Positions 4,749 through 11,710 of a DNA stretch of 18,997 nt are shown here, piece after piece. Origin of the DNA: DASZZV01 sp035544835. Lineage in GTDB: Bacteria > Acidobacteriota > Thermoanaerobaculia > Gp7-AA8. A program made the translations under genes and the position numbers. Below the pieces are notes generated by a model. The model searched no databases, had not been told where the DNA came from, and worked only from the letters and a program-made list of their open reading frames with translations. The stretch spans positions 1 through 18,997 of the forward strand of contig DASZZV010000230.1 of NCBI GenBank assembly GCA_035544835.1, read 5' to 3'. Position 1 is the stretch's first letter. The number at the start of each line of letters is the position of its first letter.

Positions 4749-6854
4749 ATGGCGGACTTGAGAGCGGCTCTGAGCGACAAGCGGATGAAGCTCCGCACGA
4801 AGTTCATCGCCGCAATCGTTGTGCAGACGTTGATCATCGCGCTGCTGATCCTTTTCATTCAGCAGGCCATCGTCAAACGTGCTTTCGTGCGCGAGACGTC
4901 GCAGCAGGGAGCGTTTGTCGCCGATACCATCTCTTCCACGGCCGGCTATTACGTCTCTTTCGGTCTGACCGACGACATGAAGTTGATCCTGGCCGACCTG
5001 AAAAAGCATCCGATGGTGGACTATGCCGATTTCATCGGTGCGGACGGAAGCGTCCTGGTCTCGACCGGTGAGAGTCGGATGCCTCCGTCGTTCCGCAATG
5101 CCAAACCGGTTCACGATCCGGTCGACAACCGGATTCAGCTGTCCGGCGGTTCCGATGGATTCGGTTTTGTCAGACCCTTCTTTGAGTCGCGAGCGGAGGC
5201 CGCCAAGCCCTCCGTGAAGCCTCTCGGCGCGTTCCGTCTGGCATTCAACGAGTCGATTGCAGAGGCTGCGCTGCGGAGCCTGACGAACAGCAGCGCCCTG
5301 ATTGTCGTGCTCTCGCTCTTCGTGGCCATCGCGCTCGGTCTGGCCGCGGCCCGGCTGGTCGTTCGGCCGATCCTCGCCTTTGTCGCCTCAGCCAGTCAGA
5401 TCTCTTCCGGCGATCTCACCCAGCGCACCTCGGTGGTTTCCCGGGACGAGATCGGAACACTTGGGGACGCCTTCAACTCCATGGCTACAAATCTGGAGAA
5501 GACCATCTCCAAGGTCATCCAGTCGCAGGGCAAGCTCAAGAACGTGGGCGACACGGTCGGCTCCCGATCGCGAACGGTCATAGAGCGCGTCGACGAGCAG
5601 AGGGCCGTGCTCGACGACGCCTACTTCTCGATCGACAAACTCAACAGCGGCATTCGTAAGATCTCTGAGAATGTCGAAGCTCTTTCGGCGTCGTCTGAAG
5701 AGACGTCATCGTCGATTCTGGAGATGGTGGCCTCGCTCGAAGAGGTTTCGCGGCATACCGACTCGCTCTTCGCATCGGTCGAAGAGACCGCTTCGGCGAC
5801 GCACGAGATGGTCTCGTCGATCAATGAGGTCGATTCCAACGTCGATTACCTCAAGACTTTCGTCACCGAGACCTCTGCGTCGATGGTGGAGATGGCGGCC
5901 TCGATCAGTGAGGTCGAGAAGAATGCCGCGCTGTCGTATGAGCTCGCCCTGGCTGTTGCCGATGCTGCCGAGTCGGGGATGGGCGCGGTGCGAGAGACGA
6001 TGGATGGGATGGAGCAGATCCGACAGTCGGTCGTGGAGTCGAATGGCGTCGTATCACGACTCGGCGACCGGTCGGCGGAGATCGGGAAGATCCTGAACGT
6101 CATCGAGGATGTTGCGGAGCAAACCAATCTACTGGCCCTCAACGCCTCCATTCTGGCCGCCCAGGCGGGCGAGCATGGGAAGGGATTCTCGGTAGTCGCT
6201 GCCGAGATTCGTGACTTGTCGGAGCGTACCGCCAACTCGACGCGCGAGATCGGATCGTTGATCGGTTCGGTGCGCGAGGAGGTGGCCAACGCTTTGCGGT
6301 CCATGTCGGATGAATCGCGACACGTGGAGAACGGCGTTTCCCTTTCGCAAGAGGCCGGCAAGGCTCTCAACAAGATCCTCGACTCTGCCGCGAAGTCGTT
6401 GGAGATGGGCAAAGAGATTGCCGGGGCGACGCGCGAGCAGGCCCAGGGCAGCGAGGCCGTCAGCCGCTCCATCGAGCGCGTGCAGGACATGGTTCGCCAG
6501 ATCAACTCGGCGACCAACCAGCAGGCCACAGGTTCGGACCATATCCTCAAGGCCGTCGAGACCATGCGCGAGGTGACGCGCTATGTCCGACAGGCCACTG
6601 TGGAGCAGAAGTCGGGCTCGGTGATGATCTCCAAAGCGGCCGAGCGAATGATCGACATGGTGCATGAGATCTTCCAGGTCACGGCAAACCAGGCCGGTGA
6701 GAGTGAGACCATCGTGCAGACCATGGAGAAGCTCCGCGAGATCGCAGAGGTCAACCGCAAGAGCGCAGGGGAAATGAATGACGCCGTGACATTCCTCAGC
6801 GACTCGATCCGTGTGCTCGACGAGGAAGTCCGCCGCTTCAAAGTCCGCGGATAG
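4749..6854 (+). CDS. methyl-accepting chemotaxis protein, PilJ-like
   Basis: A 701-aa inner-membrane receptor. It has TM1 at about 18-40, a periplasmic sensor of about 140 residues (41-181, possibly Cache-like), TM2 at 182-204, HAMP at 205-257 and a long cytoplasmic hairpin. The tip is EQTNLLALNASILAAQAGE (457-475). At positions equal to Tsr Glu385 and Arg388 it has Leu469 and Gln472; NASI resembles PilJ-type tips. The arms contain 28-residue modules: three at 317-400 and four at 563-674, the latter with a recurring QxxGS start. No CheA-docking pentapeptide is seen at the C-terminus. The ATG at 4749 lacks a clear ribosome binding site; Met13 (4785) is an alternative. cheW follows by 13 bases, so the pair probably acts together on a CheA encoded elsewhere, perhaps controlling pili. 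Confidence 0.93.
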   Translation: MADLRAALSDKRMKLRTKFIAAIVVQTLIIALLILFIQQAIVKRAFVRETSQQGAFVADTISSTAGYYVSFGLTDDMKLILADLKKHPMVDYADFIGADGSVLVSTGESRMPPSFRNAKPVHDPVDNRIQLSGGSDGFGFVRPFFESRAEAAKPSVKPLGAFRLAFNESIAEAALRSLTNSSALIVVLSLFVAIALGLAAARLVVRPILAFVASASQISSGDLTQRTSVVSRDEIGTLGDAFNSMATNLEKTISKVIQSQGKLKNVGDTVGSRSRTVIERVDEQRAVLDDAYFSIDKLNSGIRKISENVEALSASSEETSSSILEMVASLEEVSRHTDSLFASVEETASATHEMVSSINEVDSNVDYLKTFVTETSASMVEMAASISEVEKNAALSYELALAVADAAESGMGAVRETMDGMEQIRQSVVESNGVVSRLGDRSAEIGKILNVIEDVAEQTNLLALNASILAAQAGEHGKGFSVVAAEIRDLSERTANSTREIGSLIGSVREEVANALRSMSDESRHVENGVSLSQEAGKALNKILDSAAKSLEMGKEIAGATREQAQGSEAVSRSIERVQDMVRQINSATNQQATGSDHILKAVETMREVTRYVRQATVEQKSGSVMISKAAERMIDMVHEIFQVTANQAGESETIVQTMEKLREIAEVNRKSAGEMNDAVTFLSDSIRVLDEEVRRFKVRG

Positions 6855-6867
6855 GACTGAGGCTCTC

Positions 6868-7377
6868 ATGGCCGACGATAATCGCTCCATACGGCTGATC
6901 ACCTTTCGGGTGGGGCCCGAGTTGTTCGTGCTCGACATCATGACTTTGCGTCAGATCGTCCCTTACACGGGCTCGACGCCGGTGCCCAGGGCGCCCGCAT
7001 TCCTCGAGGGAATCGTCATCGTGCGCAACGAGGTGATTCCGGTGATCGATCTACGAAGCCGGCTTTATCCCGAGCTGCCACCGCCCGAGAAGCCGCCTCT
7101 GGTTCTGATCACCGATTCGCCGGCCGGTGTTCTCGGGCTGAAGGTCGACGAGATCCGCCGGCTGATTCGTGTCGACACACAAAGCATTCTTCCCCCGCCG
7201 CCGCTGATCCGAAGTCTGCAGGGGGACCTCTTCATCGGCGTGATCGAGCAGGGCGAAGAGGTGTATCTGGTCCTCGATCTCGAGACGTTGCTCACGGTGG
7301 ACGAGCAGAAGACGGTGGTGAAGGTGCGGGAGATTCACGAAACCTTGGTTCCCAACTCTTCTCCCGAAGGAAGGTAA
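6868..7377 (+). CDS. cheW: CheW-like chemotaxis coupling protein
   Basis: A 169-aa cytoplasmic scaffold that joins receptors to the CheA kinase. The CheW fold is seen in the segments RLITFRVGPELFVLDI (about 9-24), FLEGIVIVRNEVIPVIDLR (about 45-63) and VLGLKVDEIRRLIRV (about 87-101). The frame is open from a GTG at 6811, inside the receptor gene, but I chose the ATG at 6868 because CheW homology begins there and GACTGAGG precedes it at a suitable distance. It lies 13 bases after the receptor stop, so the two are co-transcribed. The C-terminal 30 residues are less conserved. No cheA, cheY, cheR or cheB is present in the window, so this is an incomplete chemotaxis set. A PilI-type role in a pilus pathway is possible but not shown. 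Confidence 0.93.
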   Translation: MADDNRSIRLITFRVGPELFVLDIMTLRQIVPYTGSTPVPRAPAFLEGIVIVRNEVIPVIDLRSRLYPELPPPEKPPLVLITDSPAGVLGLKVDEIRRLIRVDTQSILPPPPLIRSLQGDLFIGVIEQGEEVYLVLDLETLLTVDEQKTVVKVREIHETLVPNSSPEGR

Positions 7378-7390
7378 GCGGTCGGGGGTA

Positions 7391-7408
7391 GGCGGCATTC
7401 CTGCCGCC
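7391..7408. repeat. short palindrome GGCGGCA-N4-TGCCGCC
   Basis: Seven-base perfect arms around TTCC, 13 bases after the cheW stop. It shares GGCGGCAT and GCCGCC blocks with the hairpins at 424-458 and 9017-9129, so it probably belongs to the same dispersed family. It may also act as a weak 3' end structure for the receptor/cheW transcript; no U tract follows. Confidence 0.65.
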
Positions 7409-7417
7409 CTAAGCAGT

Positions 7418-7657
7418 GGCCCGGAGGGCCGACCAGCCGGTAGCCAGTGGTGAGCGAAGCGAACCACTGGTGTGGTTGGATCATTGATTCTTCGCCGAGC
7501 CCCGGCAGGGGCGCGAGCCGCGAAGTGAGCTCTGGAAATGAAGGCGCCGACTGCCACTGCTCTGCGCCCCATCCGGGGCGCGTGATTCTCTCGGGGACTC
7601 GCAACCAGTGGTTCGCTTCGCTCACCACTGGCTACCGGCCTACTGGCCCTCCGGGCC
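7418..7657. repeat. 240-bp inverted-repeat element, MITE-like
   Basis: The two 53-base ends (7418-7470 and 7605-7657) are reverse complements except for one 6-base block. Inside each end sits CCAGTGGT-N11-ACCACTGG, itself a palindrome, and GGCCC-GGA-GGGCC-like sequence forms the tips. The 134-bp centre contains two more hairpins (GCCCC/GGGGC at 7499-7512; GCGCCCC/GGGGCGC at 7564-7581). No open frame resembles a transposase, and I see no obvious target-site duplication. It lies between the convergent cheW and DUF5522 genes and could be a non-autonomous mobile element or a bidirectional transcript barrier. Confidence 0.8.
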
Positions 7658-7680
7658 GTTAGAGAACGGGCAACTTTAGA

Positions 7681-7701
7681 GAGGCGGCAGAATTCCGCCT
7701 C
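7681..7701. repeat. short palindrome GAGGCGG-N7-CCGCCTC
   Basis: Seven-base perfect arms around CAGAATT, 23 bp beyond the large inverted-repeat element and 14 bp beyond the stop of the DUF5522 gene. Together with the palindrome at 7391 it brackets the large element. The following CCCCCC gives no terminator-like U tract on either strand. Confidence 0.6.
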
Positions 7702-7715
7702 CCCCCGTTGTGTGG

Positions 7716-7895
7716 TCATTCACCCTGCTCCCTGTCCTCCGGCTCATCGGTCCGCCCCTCATTCCTGAACCCCCACGGGCAATGCCGGCAGCCTGACTCG
7801 CAACAGTAACCGCGACGCTTCAGGAAGACCTCGGTGAAGACGAGAAAGCCGCGCTCGAGGTAGTAGTCCTCGCCTTCTTTGAGAGCGTCGGCCAT
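7716..7895 (-). CDS. small DUF5522-like protein
   Basis: A 59-aa cytoplasmic protein. It begins MADALKEGEDYYLERGFLVF and continues with RRGYCCESGCRHCPWGF, giving the Cys-Cys-x3-Cys-x2-His-Cys signature of the DUF5522 family of tiny conserved proteins. The four cysteines and the histidine suggest metal binding, which is my inference. The length is normal for the family and the stop is followed by non-coding repeats. It is divergent from rfaE1, with 49 bp between the starts, and a heptamer array lies in that gap. No clear ribosome binding site precedes the ATG. The function is unknown; the sequence match is distinctive enough that I consider this a real gene. Confidence 0.8.
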   Translation of the reverse strand: MADALKEGEDYYLERGFLVFTEVFLKRRGYCCESGCRHCPWGFRNEGRTDEPEDREQGE

Positions 7896-7911
7896 GGAGC
7901 CACCACACTAG

Positions 7912-7935
7912 CATCTGACATCTGACATCTGACAT
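7912..7935. repeat. heptamer array CATCTGA, 3.4 units
   Basis: Three perfect CATCTGA units and a final CAT in the 49-bp gap between the divergent DUF5522 and rfaE1 genes. It ends 9 bases before the rfaE1 ATG and so overlaps any leader of that gene. A change in unit number would alter promoter or leader spacing of both genes. Confidence 0.85.
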
Positions 7936-7944
7936 GCTTGGGGG

Positions 7945-8964
7945 ATGTTCAGCCGCACTCGTCTGCTGCAACTCGTCGAAGGAATGAAGGGAAAGCTGGT
8001 CGTGGTGTACGGCGATATCGTCGCCGACCGGTTCATCTACGGAGTTCCGAAGCGAATCTCGCGGGAAGCGCCGGTGCTGATTCTTCGAGTGTACCGAGAC
8101 GAGCTTCTTCTCGGCGGCGGCGGGAACGCCATCAACAACACGCTGTCCCTGGGCGGCCTGCCGATTCCAGTCTCGGTCGTCGGAGACGATCGTGAGGGGA
8201 ATGACCTCATCGATCAACTGAATCAGTCCGGTATCGATTGTGGTGCAATCCTGCGGTTGAAGCGTTTCCACACACCGACCAAGACCCGGATCCTCGGCGG
8301 TATGCCGCACTCGACGCGGCAACAGATCGTGCGCTTCGATGTCGAAGATCGAGTCGAGCTCACCGATGAAGAGGAAGATCGATTCGCCTGGCTTCTTCGA
8401 GATCAGATGGTCATCTCCGATGCAGCGCTGATCTCCGACTATGGATATGGCGCCGTGACACCCTCCCTGGTCGCCAATCTCACGGGGTTCAACCGGGGAA
8501 AGCCGGTCACGCTCGATTCACGTCATGACCTTCTGCGATATCCCGACGTCACTGCGGCGACGCCGAACGAAGAAGAGGCGGCCACTGCCTCGGGCATGTC
8601 GTTTTTTGACGGGGATGAAGAGGAGAATCTTCGCTCGGCGGGAGAAGTCATTCAACAGAGTCTCGACGCCCAGGCGGTGCTGATCACGCGGGGAAGTCGT
8701 GGCATGGCTCTTTTTGAACGCGGCAATCGAGATCCATTCCTGATACCGGTCCATGGATCGGATCAGATCGCAGACGTTACCGGTGCCGGCGATACCGTCA
8801 TCGCCGCATTCACCCTCGGCCTGGCAGCAGGCGGCTCGTTCGCCGAGGCCGCAGTTCTGGCCAATTACTGCGGTTCGATTGTCGTCATGAAGATGGGTAC
8901 AGCGACGGCTGCGAACGATGAGCTGCGTCATACCATCGAGCGTGACGAGCAGTTGAAGGAGTGA
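7945..8964 (+). CDS. rfaE1: D-glycero-beta-D-manno-heptose-7-phosphate kinase
   Basis: A 339-aa PfkB/ribokinase-family enzyme, also called HldA, that phosphorylates heptose 7-phosphate at C1 using ATP in the cytoplasm, feeding ADP-heptose for LPS core. The N-terminal substrate lid region reads VVYGDIVADRFIYG (20-33), LGGGGNAINN (56-65) is the sugar-binding glycine stretch and DVTGAGD (277-283) is the PfkB signature with catalytic Asp283. The length fits a stand-alone kinase; in E. coli it is fused to the adenylyltransferase as HldE, whereas here that activity is the next gene. The ATG at 7945 is chosen because the N-terminal helix before VVYGD is usual in the family; GGGGG immediately before it is a poor ribosome binding site. 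The heptamer array ends just upstream. Confidence 0.93.
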   Translation: MFSRTRLLQLVEGMKGKLVVVYGDIVADRFIYGVPKRISREAPVLILRVYRDELLLGGGGNAINNTLSLGGLPIPVSVVGDDREGNDLIDQLNQSGIDCGAILRLKRFHTPTKTRILGGMPHSTRQQIVRFDVEDRVELTDEEEDRFAWLLRDQMVISDAALISDYGYGAVTPSLVANLTGFNRGKPVTLDSRHDLLRYPDVTAATPNEEEAATASGMSFFDGDEEENLRSAGEVIQQSLDAQAVLITRGSRGMALFERGNRDPFLIPVHGSDQIADVTGAGDTVIAAFTLGLAAGGSFAEAAVLANYCGSIVVMKMGTATAANDELRHTIERDEQLKE

Positions 8965-9016
8965 GGATTATTGCTCACGAGGTTTTCGTCGCTGCTGCCG
9001 TCAGAAACTTCGGAGG

Positions 9017-9129
9017 GGCGACATCCTGTCGCCTGGCTCGGCGGCATCCCGCGCCGCCGCCCAGATCCCGGCGCGCCAGAGAGAACGGCGCCGCGGGACG
9101 GCGCCGAGCCAGGCGGCAAGGATGCCGCC
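9017..9129. repeat. compound 113-bp inverted repeat between rfaE1 and rfaE2
   Basis: Arms of 41 and 42 bases (9017-9057 and 9088-9129) are reverse complements at roughly four in five positions, including a perfect 14-base block CGCCTGGCTCGGCG. Each arm's outer end can also fold alone (GGCGACA/TGTCGCC; GGCGGCA/TGCCGCC). GATGCCGCCACTCC at 9121-9134 is identical to 424-437. The element fills most of the 207-bp gap between rfaE1 and rfaE2 and ends 42 bp before the rfaE2 ATG. Confidence 0.8.
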
Positions 9130-9171
9130 ACTCCGATTGCGTGCTTCTGTGCTACAAAAGCCTCCGACGCC

Positions 9172-9660
9172 ATGAAGAAATCTCACGCCACTGTTCTGGA
9201 ACGCGAAGCGCTGCTTCGTGACATCGAACAACTTCGACGAGAGGGTAAAAGCGTCGCATTCGCCAACGGGTGCTTTGACGTGCTGCACGTCGGACACGTG
9301 CGTTATCTCGAGGCTGCATCCGAGCTGGCGGATATCCTTGTGGTCGGCGTCAATGGCGATGCCTCGGTGCGTTCGCTGAAGGGGGAGGGGCGTCCGGCCA
9401 TGCCTGCCGCCGAGCGGGCGGAGATGATTGCCGCGCTGGCTTCCGTCGATTACGTGACCGTCTTCGAGGAGGGGTCTCCAGTGGATCTGTTGGAGGCGCT
9501 CAGGCCTGACTTTCACTGCAAAGGCACCGATTACACGCCGGACTCGGTCCCTGAGGCTGCGGTGGTGCGGGCCTATGGCGGAGAGGTGCGGATCGTTGGA
9601 GACCCGAAGGATCATTCGACCTCGGACATTCTTCGCAAGATTGCCAGGGGTGCCTCCTGA
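9172..9660 (+). CDS. rfaE2: D-glycero-beta-D-manno-heptose 1-phosphate adenylyltransferase
   Basis: A 162-aa cytidylyltransferase-fold enzyme (HldC type) that transfers AMP from ATP to heptose 1-phosphate, giving ADP-heptose. The nucleotide-binding motif is ANGCFDVLHVGHVRYLEAA (31-49) with HVGH at 39-42; STSDILRKI (149-157) is the closing family motif, and KGTDY (117-121) lies in the active-site region. Length is typical of the stand-alone enzyme. The frame extends upstream to 8971, but that part is repeat sequence; I chose the ATG at 9172, where homology begins. No clear ribosome binding site precedes it. It follows the matching kinase gene and ends 8 bases before the glycosyltransferase start. 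The epimerase HldD, isomerase GmhA and phosphatase GmhB are not in the window. Confidence 0.94.
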   Translation: MKKSHATVLEREALLRDIEQLRREGKSVAFANGCFDVLHVGHVRYLEAASELADILVVGVNGDASVRSLKGEGRPAMPAAERAEMIAALASVDYVTVFEEGSPVDLLEALRPDFHCKGTDYTPDSVPEAAVVRAYGGEVRIVGDPKDHSTSDILRKIARGAS

Positions 9661-9668
9661 CCGACGCG

Positions 9669-10652
9669 GTGCTGGTCCTTCGTCTCTCGGCGATGGGAGA
9701 TGTCATCCACACGATTCCGGCCGTGGTGGCTCTCCGCGAGGTCTACCCTGCGGCTCGGTTTGGCTGGCTCGTGGAGAGTCCCTTCCTGGCCATTGTCGAG
9801 GCTGTGGCAAAGGTCGATGAGATCTTCGTGGCGCGGACTCGGGCCTGGAGACGTGACCCCTGGGCAGCGGCCACGCGCAGCGAGATCGTGGCGCTCGGAG
9901 CCTCCCTCCGGAGGTTTGCGCGGGGGGGGATGTCAGTCGATTTTCAGGGTCTCGTGAAATCAGCAGCGCCCGGGCTGGTGGCAGGTGCGGGAAGGCGGTT
10001 TGGATTCGCGCCTGCCCAGTTACGGGAGAAGGTTTCCTCTTTGTTTACGAATCGGCACGTCGACGTGAACGGGGCCACTCATGTGGTCGACATGAATATG
10101 GCTCTGGCCCGAGGCGCCGGCGCAAGAGCGCAGCGACCGCCCGAGGTTGATTTCACGTCTCTGGCCGTTGATGGGAAGGGAACGCTTCAGCCGTTGGTTT
10201 CGAACGGTCCGGTGGTGATGCTTCCCGGAGCAGGACAGCTCAGGAAGCAATGGGCGCCGGAAAACTTTGCGGCGCTCGCTGATGCCGTTCAAAGGCGGCA
10301 CGGAATGAGTAGTGTGATCGCGTGGGGTCCGGGGGAGGAAGCTTTGGCGAGCGAGATCTGCAGGCGAAGTACGGCTGCGCAACTCGCTCCGGCCACCGAC
10401 CTGCGGGAGTTAGCCTTTTTGTTGAAGGGTGGGAAGATGGTGGTGGCTGGTGATACCGGGCCGCTTCACCTCGCTGCGGCGCTGGGGACTCGGGTGGTGG
10501 GACTGTTCGGCCCGACGGATCCGCGTCGCAATGGCCCTTACGGCCAGCTGCAGCATTGCGTCGAGACATTTTCGACGACGGGGCGAATGGAAGACATCCG
10601 AGTAGAAGAGGCGATGAAGAAAATCGAAGAGGTCCTCTCGTGCCCAACGTAG
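9669..10652 (+). CDS. glycosyltransferase family 9, heptosyltransferase-like
   Basis: A 327-aa enzyme of the WaaC/WaaF/WaaQ group, which adds heptose from ADP-heptose to lipid A core sugars on the cytoplasmic face of the inner membrane. It opens with LVLRLSAMGDVIHTIPAVVA, typical of the family. The C-terminal donor-binding half shows PGAGQLRKQW (186-195), GDTGPLHLAAALG (261-273) and GLFGPTDPRRNGPYG (278-292), in good order and at normal length. The start is a GTG, 8 bases after the rfaE2 stop, suggesting translational coupling in the heptose operon; no separate ribosome binding site is clear. The stop codon TAG at 10650 is provided by a copy of the dispersed GC palindrome. I cannot say whether it is heptosyltransferase I, II or a later one. 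Confidence 0.9.
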   Translation: MLVLRLSAMGDVIHTIPAVVALREVYPAARFGWLVESPFLAIVEAVAKVDEIFVARTRAWRRDPWAAATRSEIVALGASLRRFARGGMSVDFQGLVKSAAPGLVAGAGRRFGFAPAQLREKVSSLFTNRHVDVNGATHVVDMNMALARGAGARAQRPPEVDFTSLAVDGKGTLQPLVSNGPVVMLPGAGQLRKQWAPENFAALADAVQRRHGMSSVIAWGPGEEALASEICRRSTAAQLAPATDLRELAFLLKGGKMVVAGDTGPLHLAAALGTRVVGLFGPTDPRRNGPYGQLQHCVETFSTTGRMEDIRVEEAMKKIEEVLSCPT

Positions 10653-10675
10653 GGCCGCACGGCGTGCGGCCGGTA
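10649..10675 (+). repeat. dispersed GC palindrome, copy overlapping a stop codon
   Basis: Twenty-seven bases identical to 1-27 and 251-277. Its second to fourth bases are the TAG stop of the glycosyltransferase gene. It lies between that gene and the DUF3108 gene and could form a hairpin with 9-bp arms in the shared transcript. Confidence 0.85.
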
Positions 10676-10696
10676 TCCTTTGGCGAACAAACCCCA

Positions 10697-11506
10697 GTGT
10701 ATCGGCGCGCACTGCGCGGCCTGAAGAGGAGATCGTTGTTCATTCCAGCGATCGGGCTCAGCCTGGCTGGGTTGATCGCCGCGGCGTCAGCTCAGACACT
10801 GCTTTCGCCGACCGCACCGGCGCGATCCTCTTACATCGACGAAGCCTTCTCGAAAGGGGAGCGATTGCGGTATTCGCTGGCGTGGCTGGGTGTCGTGGGC
10901 GGCTCGGCTACCCTCACGATCTCGCCTGACCCCGATGGGAAGCGGGTGAGGATGTCTTCGGTTGCCAAATCAGGCTCGGTCTTCGCGAAGATCTATCCCG
11001 TGCGCGACGAGATCGAGTCGATCGTCCACCGCACTTCGTTTTCCACCCTCAGGTTTCATAAGATCCTCAACGAGCGCTCGAAGTTCAAAGAAGAGCTCAC
11101 CTTCGTCGACGAAGTGAGGGGAGTAGCGATCCGGAAAGGGCGCCAGACCAAGGTCCCAAATCCGGTCTTCGATCCTCTCTCGACGATCTATCACCTTCGA
11201 CGTCTTGATCTAACGCCTGGCAACAAGCACTCCTTCGATGTGCTGGCCGACGGGAAGGTTTATTCGCTCGAAGCTGAGGTGACGGGACGGGAGACGATCA
11301 CGACCGAGGCCGGAACCTTCAAGACCGTTGTCGTCGAGCCGCACATGCCGCACGGCGGTATCTTTCGCGACGAGAACAATCGCCTGGTGATCTGGTTCTC
11401 GGATGACGAACGCCACATTCCGGTCCGGATCCGCTCTTACATCACCCACGGTACAATCACGGCGACACTCCAGTCCTTCTCTCAGGGACGTCTCGGAGGA
11501 CGATAG
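10697..11506 (+). CDS. DUF3108-family exported protein
   Basis: About 269 aa. With the GTG start at 10697 the product begins with a basic stretch (MYRRALRGLKRRS), a hydrophobic segment (FIPAIGLSLAGLIAAASA) and a likely signal-peptidase site before QTLL, so it should be exported to the periplasm. The mature part has the DUF3108 pattern: FSKGERLRYSLAWLGVVGGS at its start, then DEIESIVH and a late EAGTFKTVVVEPH segment. Members are thought to be periplasmic or envelope beta-rich proteins, but I know of no settled function. TTG at 10736 is an alternative start with a good AGAGGAG before it, but it would lose the basic residues of the signal. The frame is open upstream to 10556 through the dispersed repeat, which I regard as non-coding for this gene. 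It follows the heptose operon by 44 bases. Confidence 0.8.
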   Translation: MYRRALRGLKRRSLFIPAIGLSLAGLIAAASAQTLLSPTAPARSSYIDEAFSKGERLRYSLAWLGVVGGSATLTISPDPDGKRVRMSSVAKSGSVFAKIYPVRDEIESIVHRTSFSTLRFHKILNERSKFKEELTFVDEVRGVAIRKGRQTKVPNPVFDPLSTIYHLRRLDLTPGNKHSFDVLADGKVYSLEAEVTGRETITTEAGTFKTVVVEPHMPHGGIFRDENNRLVIWFSDDERHIPVRIRSYITHGTITATLQSFSQGRLGGR

Positions 11507-11710
11507 TTGAAAGCCAATACGCTGACCTGGCCGGGGCGAATAGTTTCCGTCTCTGAACGGTTTGATTTGGCAGACGAGTCCTTTGACAGTAAGCTTGGTT
11601 GGACTCAAAGTCCCTGACGTCCCATTAAGATAGCGAGAGAGCAGCCTTCCCGCCTGCAGTAGTCCCGGCAAGTAGGACGGCTGTCTGTTCCCTGCGGAGT
11701 AGCGGAGCCG
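11507..11710 (+). promoter_or_regulatory. pilB upstream region, possible promoter and structured leader
   Basis: No gene is visible in these 204 bases. TTGACA at 11583-11588 is a perfect -35 hexamer, but the best -10 at a 17-bp spacing is weak (CAAAGT, 11606). GGACT-CAA-AGTCC (11601-11613) forms a small hairpin. From 11642 CAGCC and GTCC can pair with the adjoining GGAC and GGCTG (11676-11684), giving a bulged stem before the ribosome binding region (GCGGAG, 11702-11707). No known riboswitch core is recognised. Confidence 0.35.

Noticed and set aside
6129..6941. 270-aa open frame antisense to the chemoreceptor
   Set aside because: Its repeated residues mirror the 28-residue repeats of the receptor; no independent start signal is seen.
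7447..7662. 71-aa open frame inside the inverted-repeat element
   Set aside because: It is translated entirely from the palindromic arms and centre, with no family resemblance or ribosome binding site.
11569..11588. sigma54 promoter (TTGGCA...) before pilB
   Set aside because: The -24 element looks right but the required GC dinucleotide at -12 with correct spacing is absent.
11507..11710. c-di-GMP (GEMM) riboswitch before pilB
   Set aside because: The conserved GEMM core and receptor loop sequences are not present.
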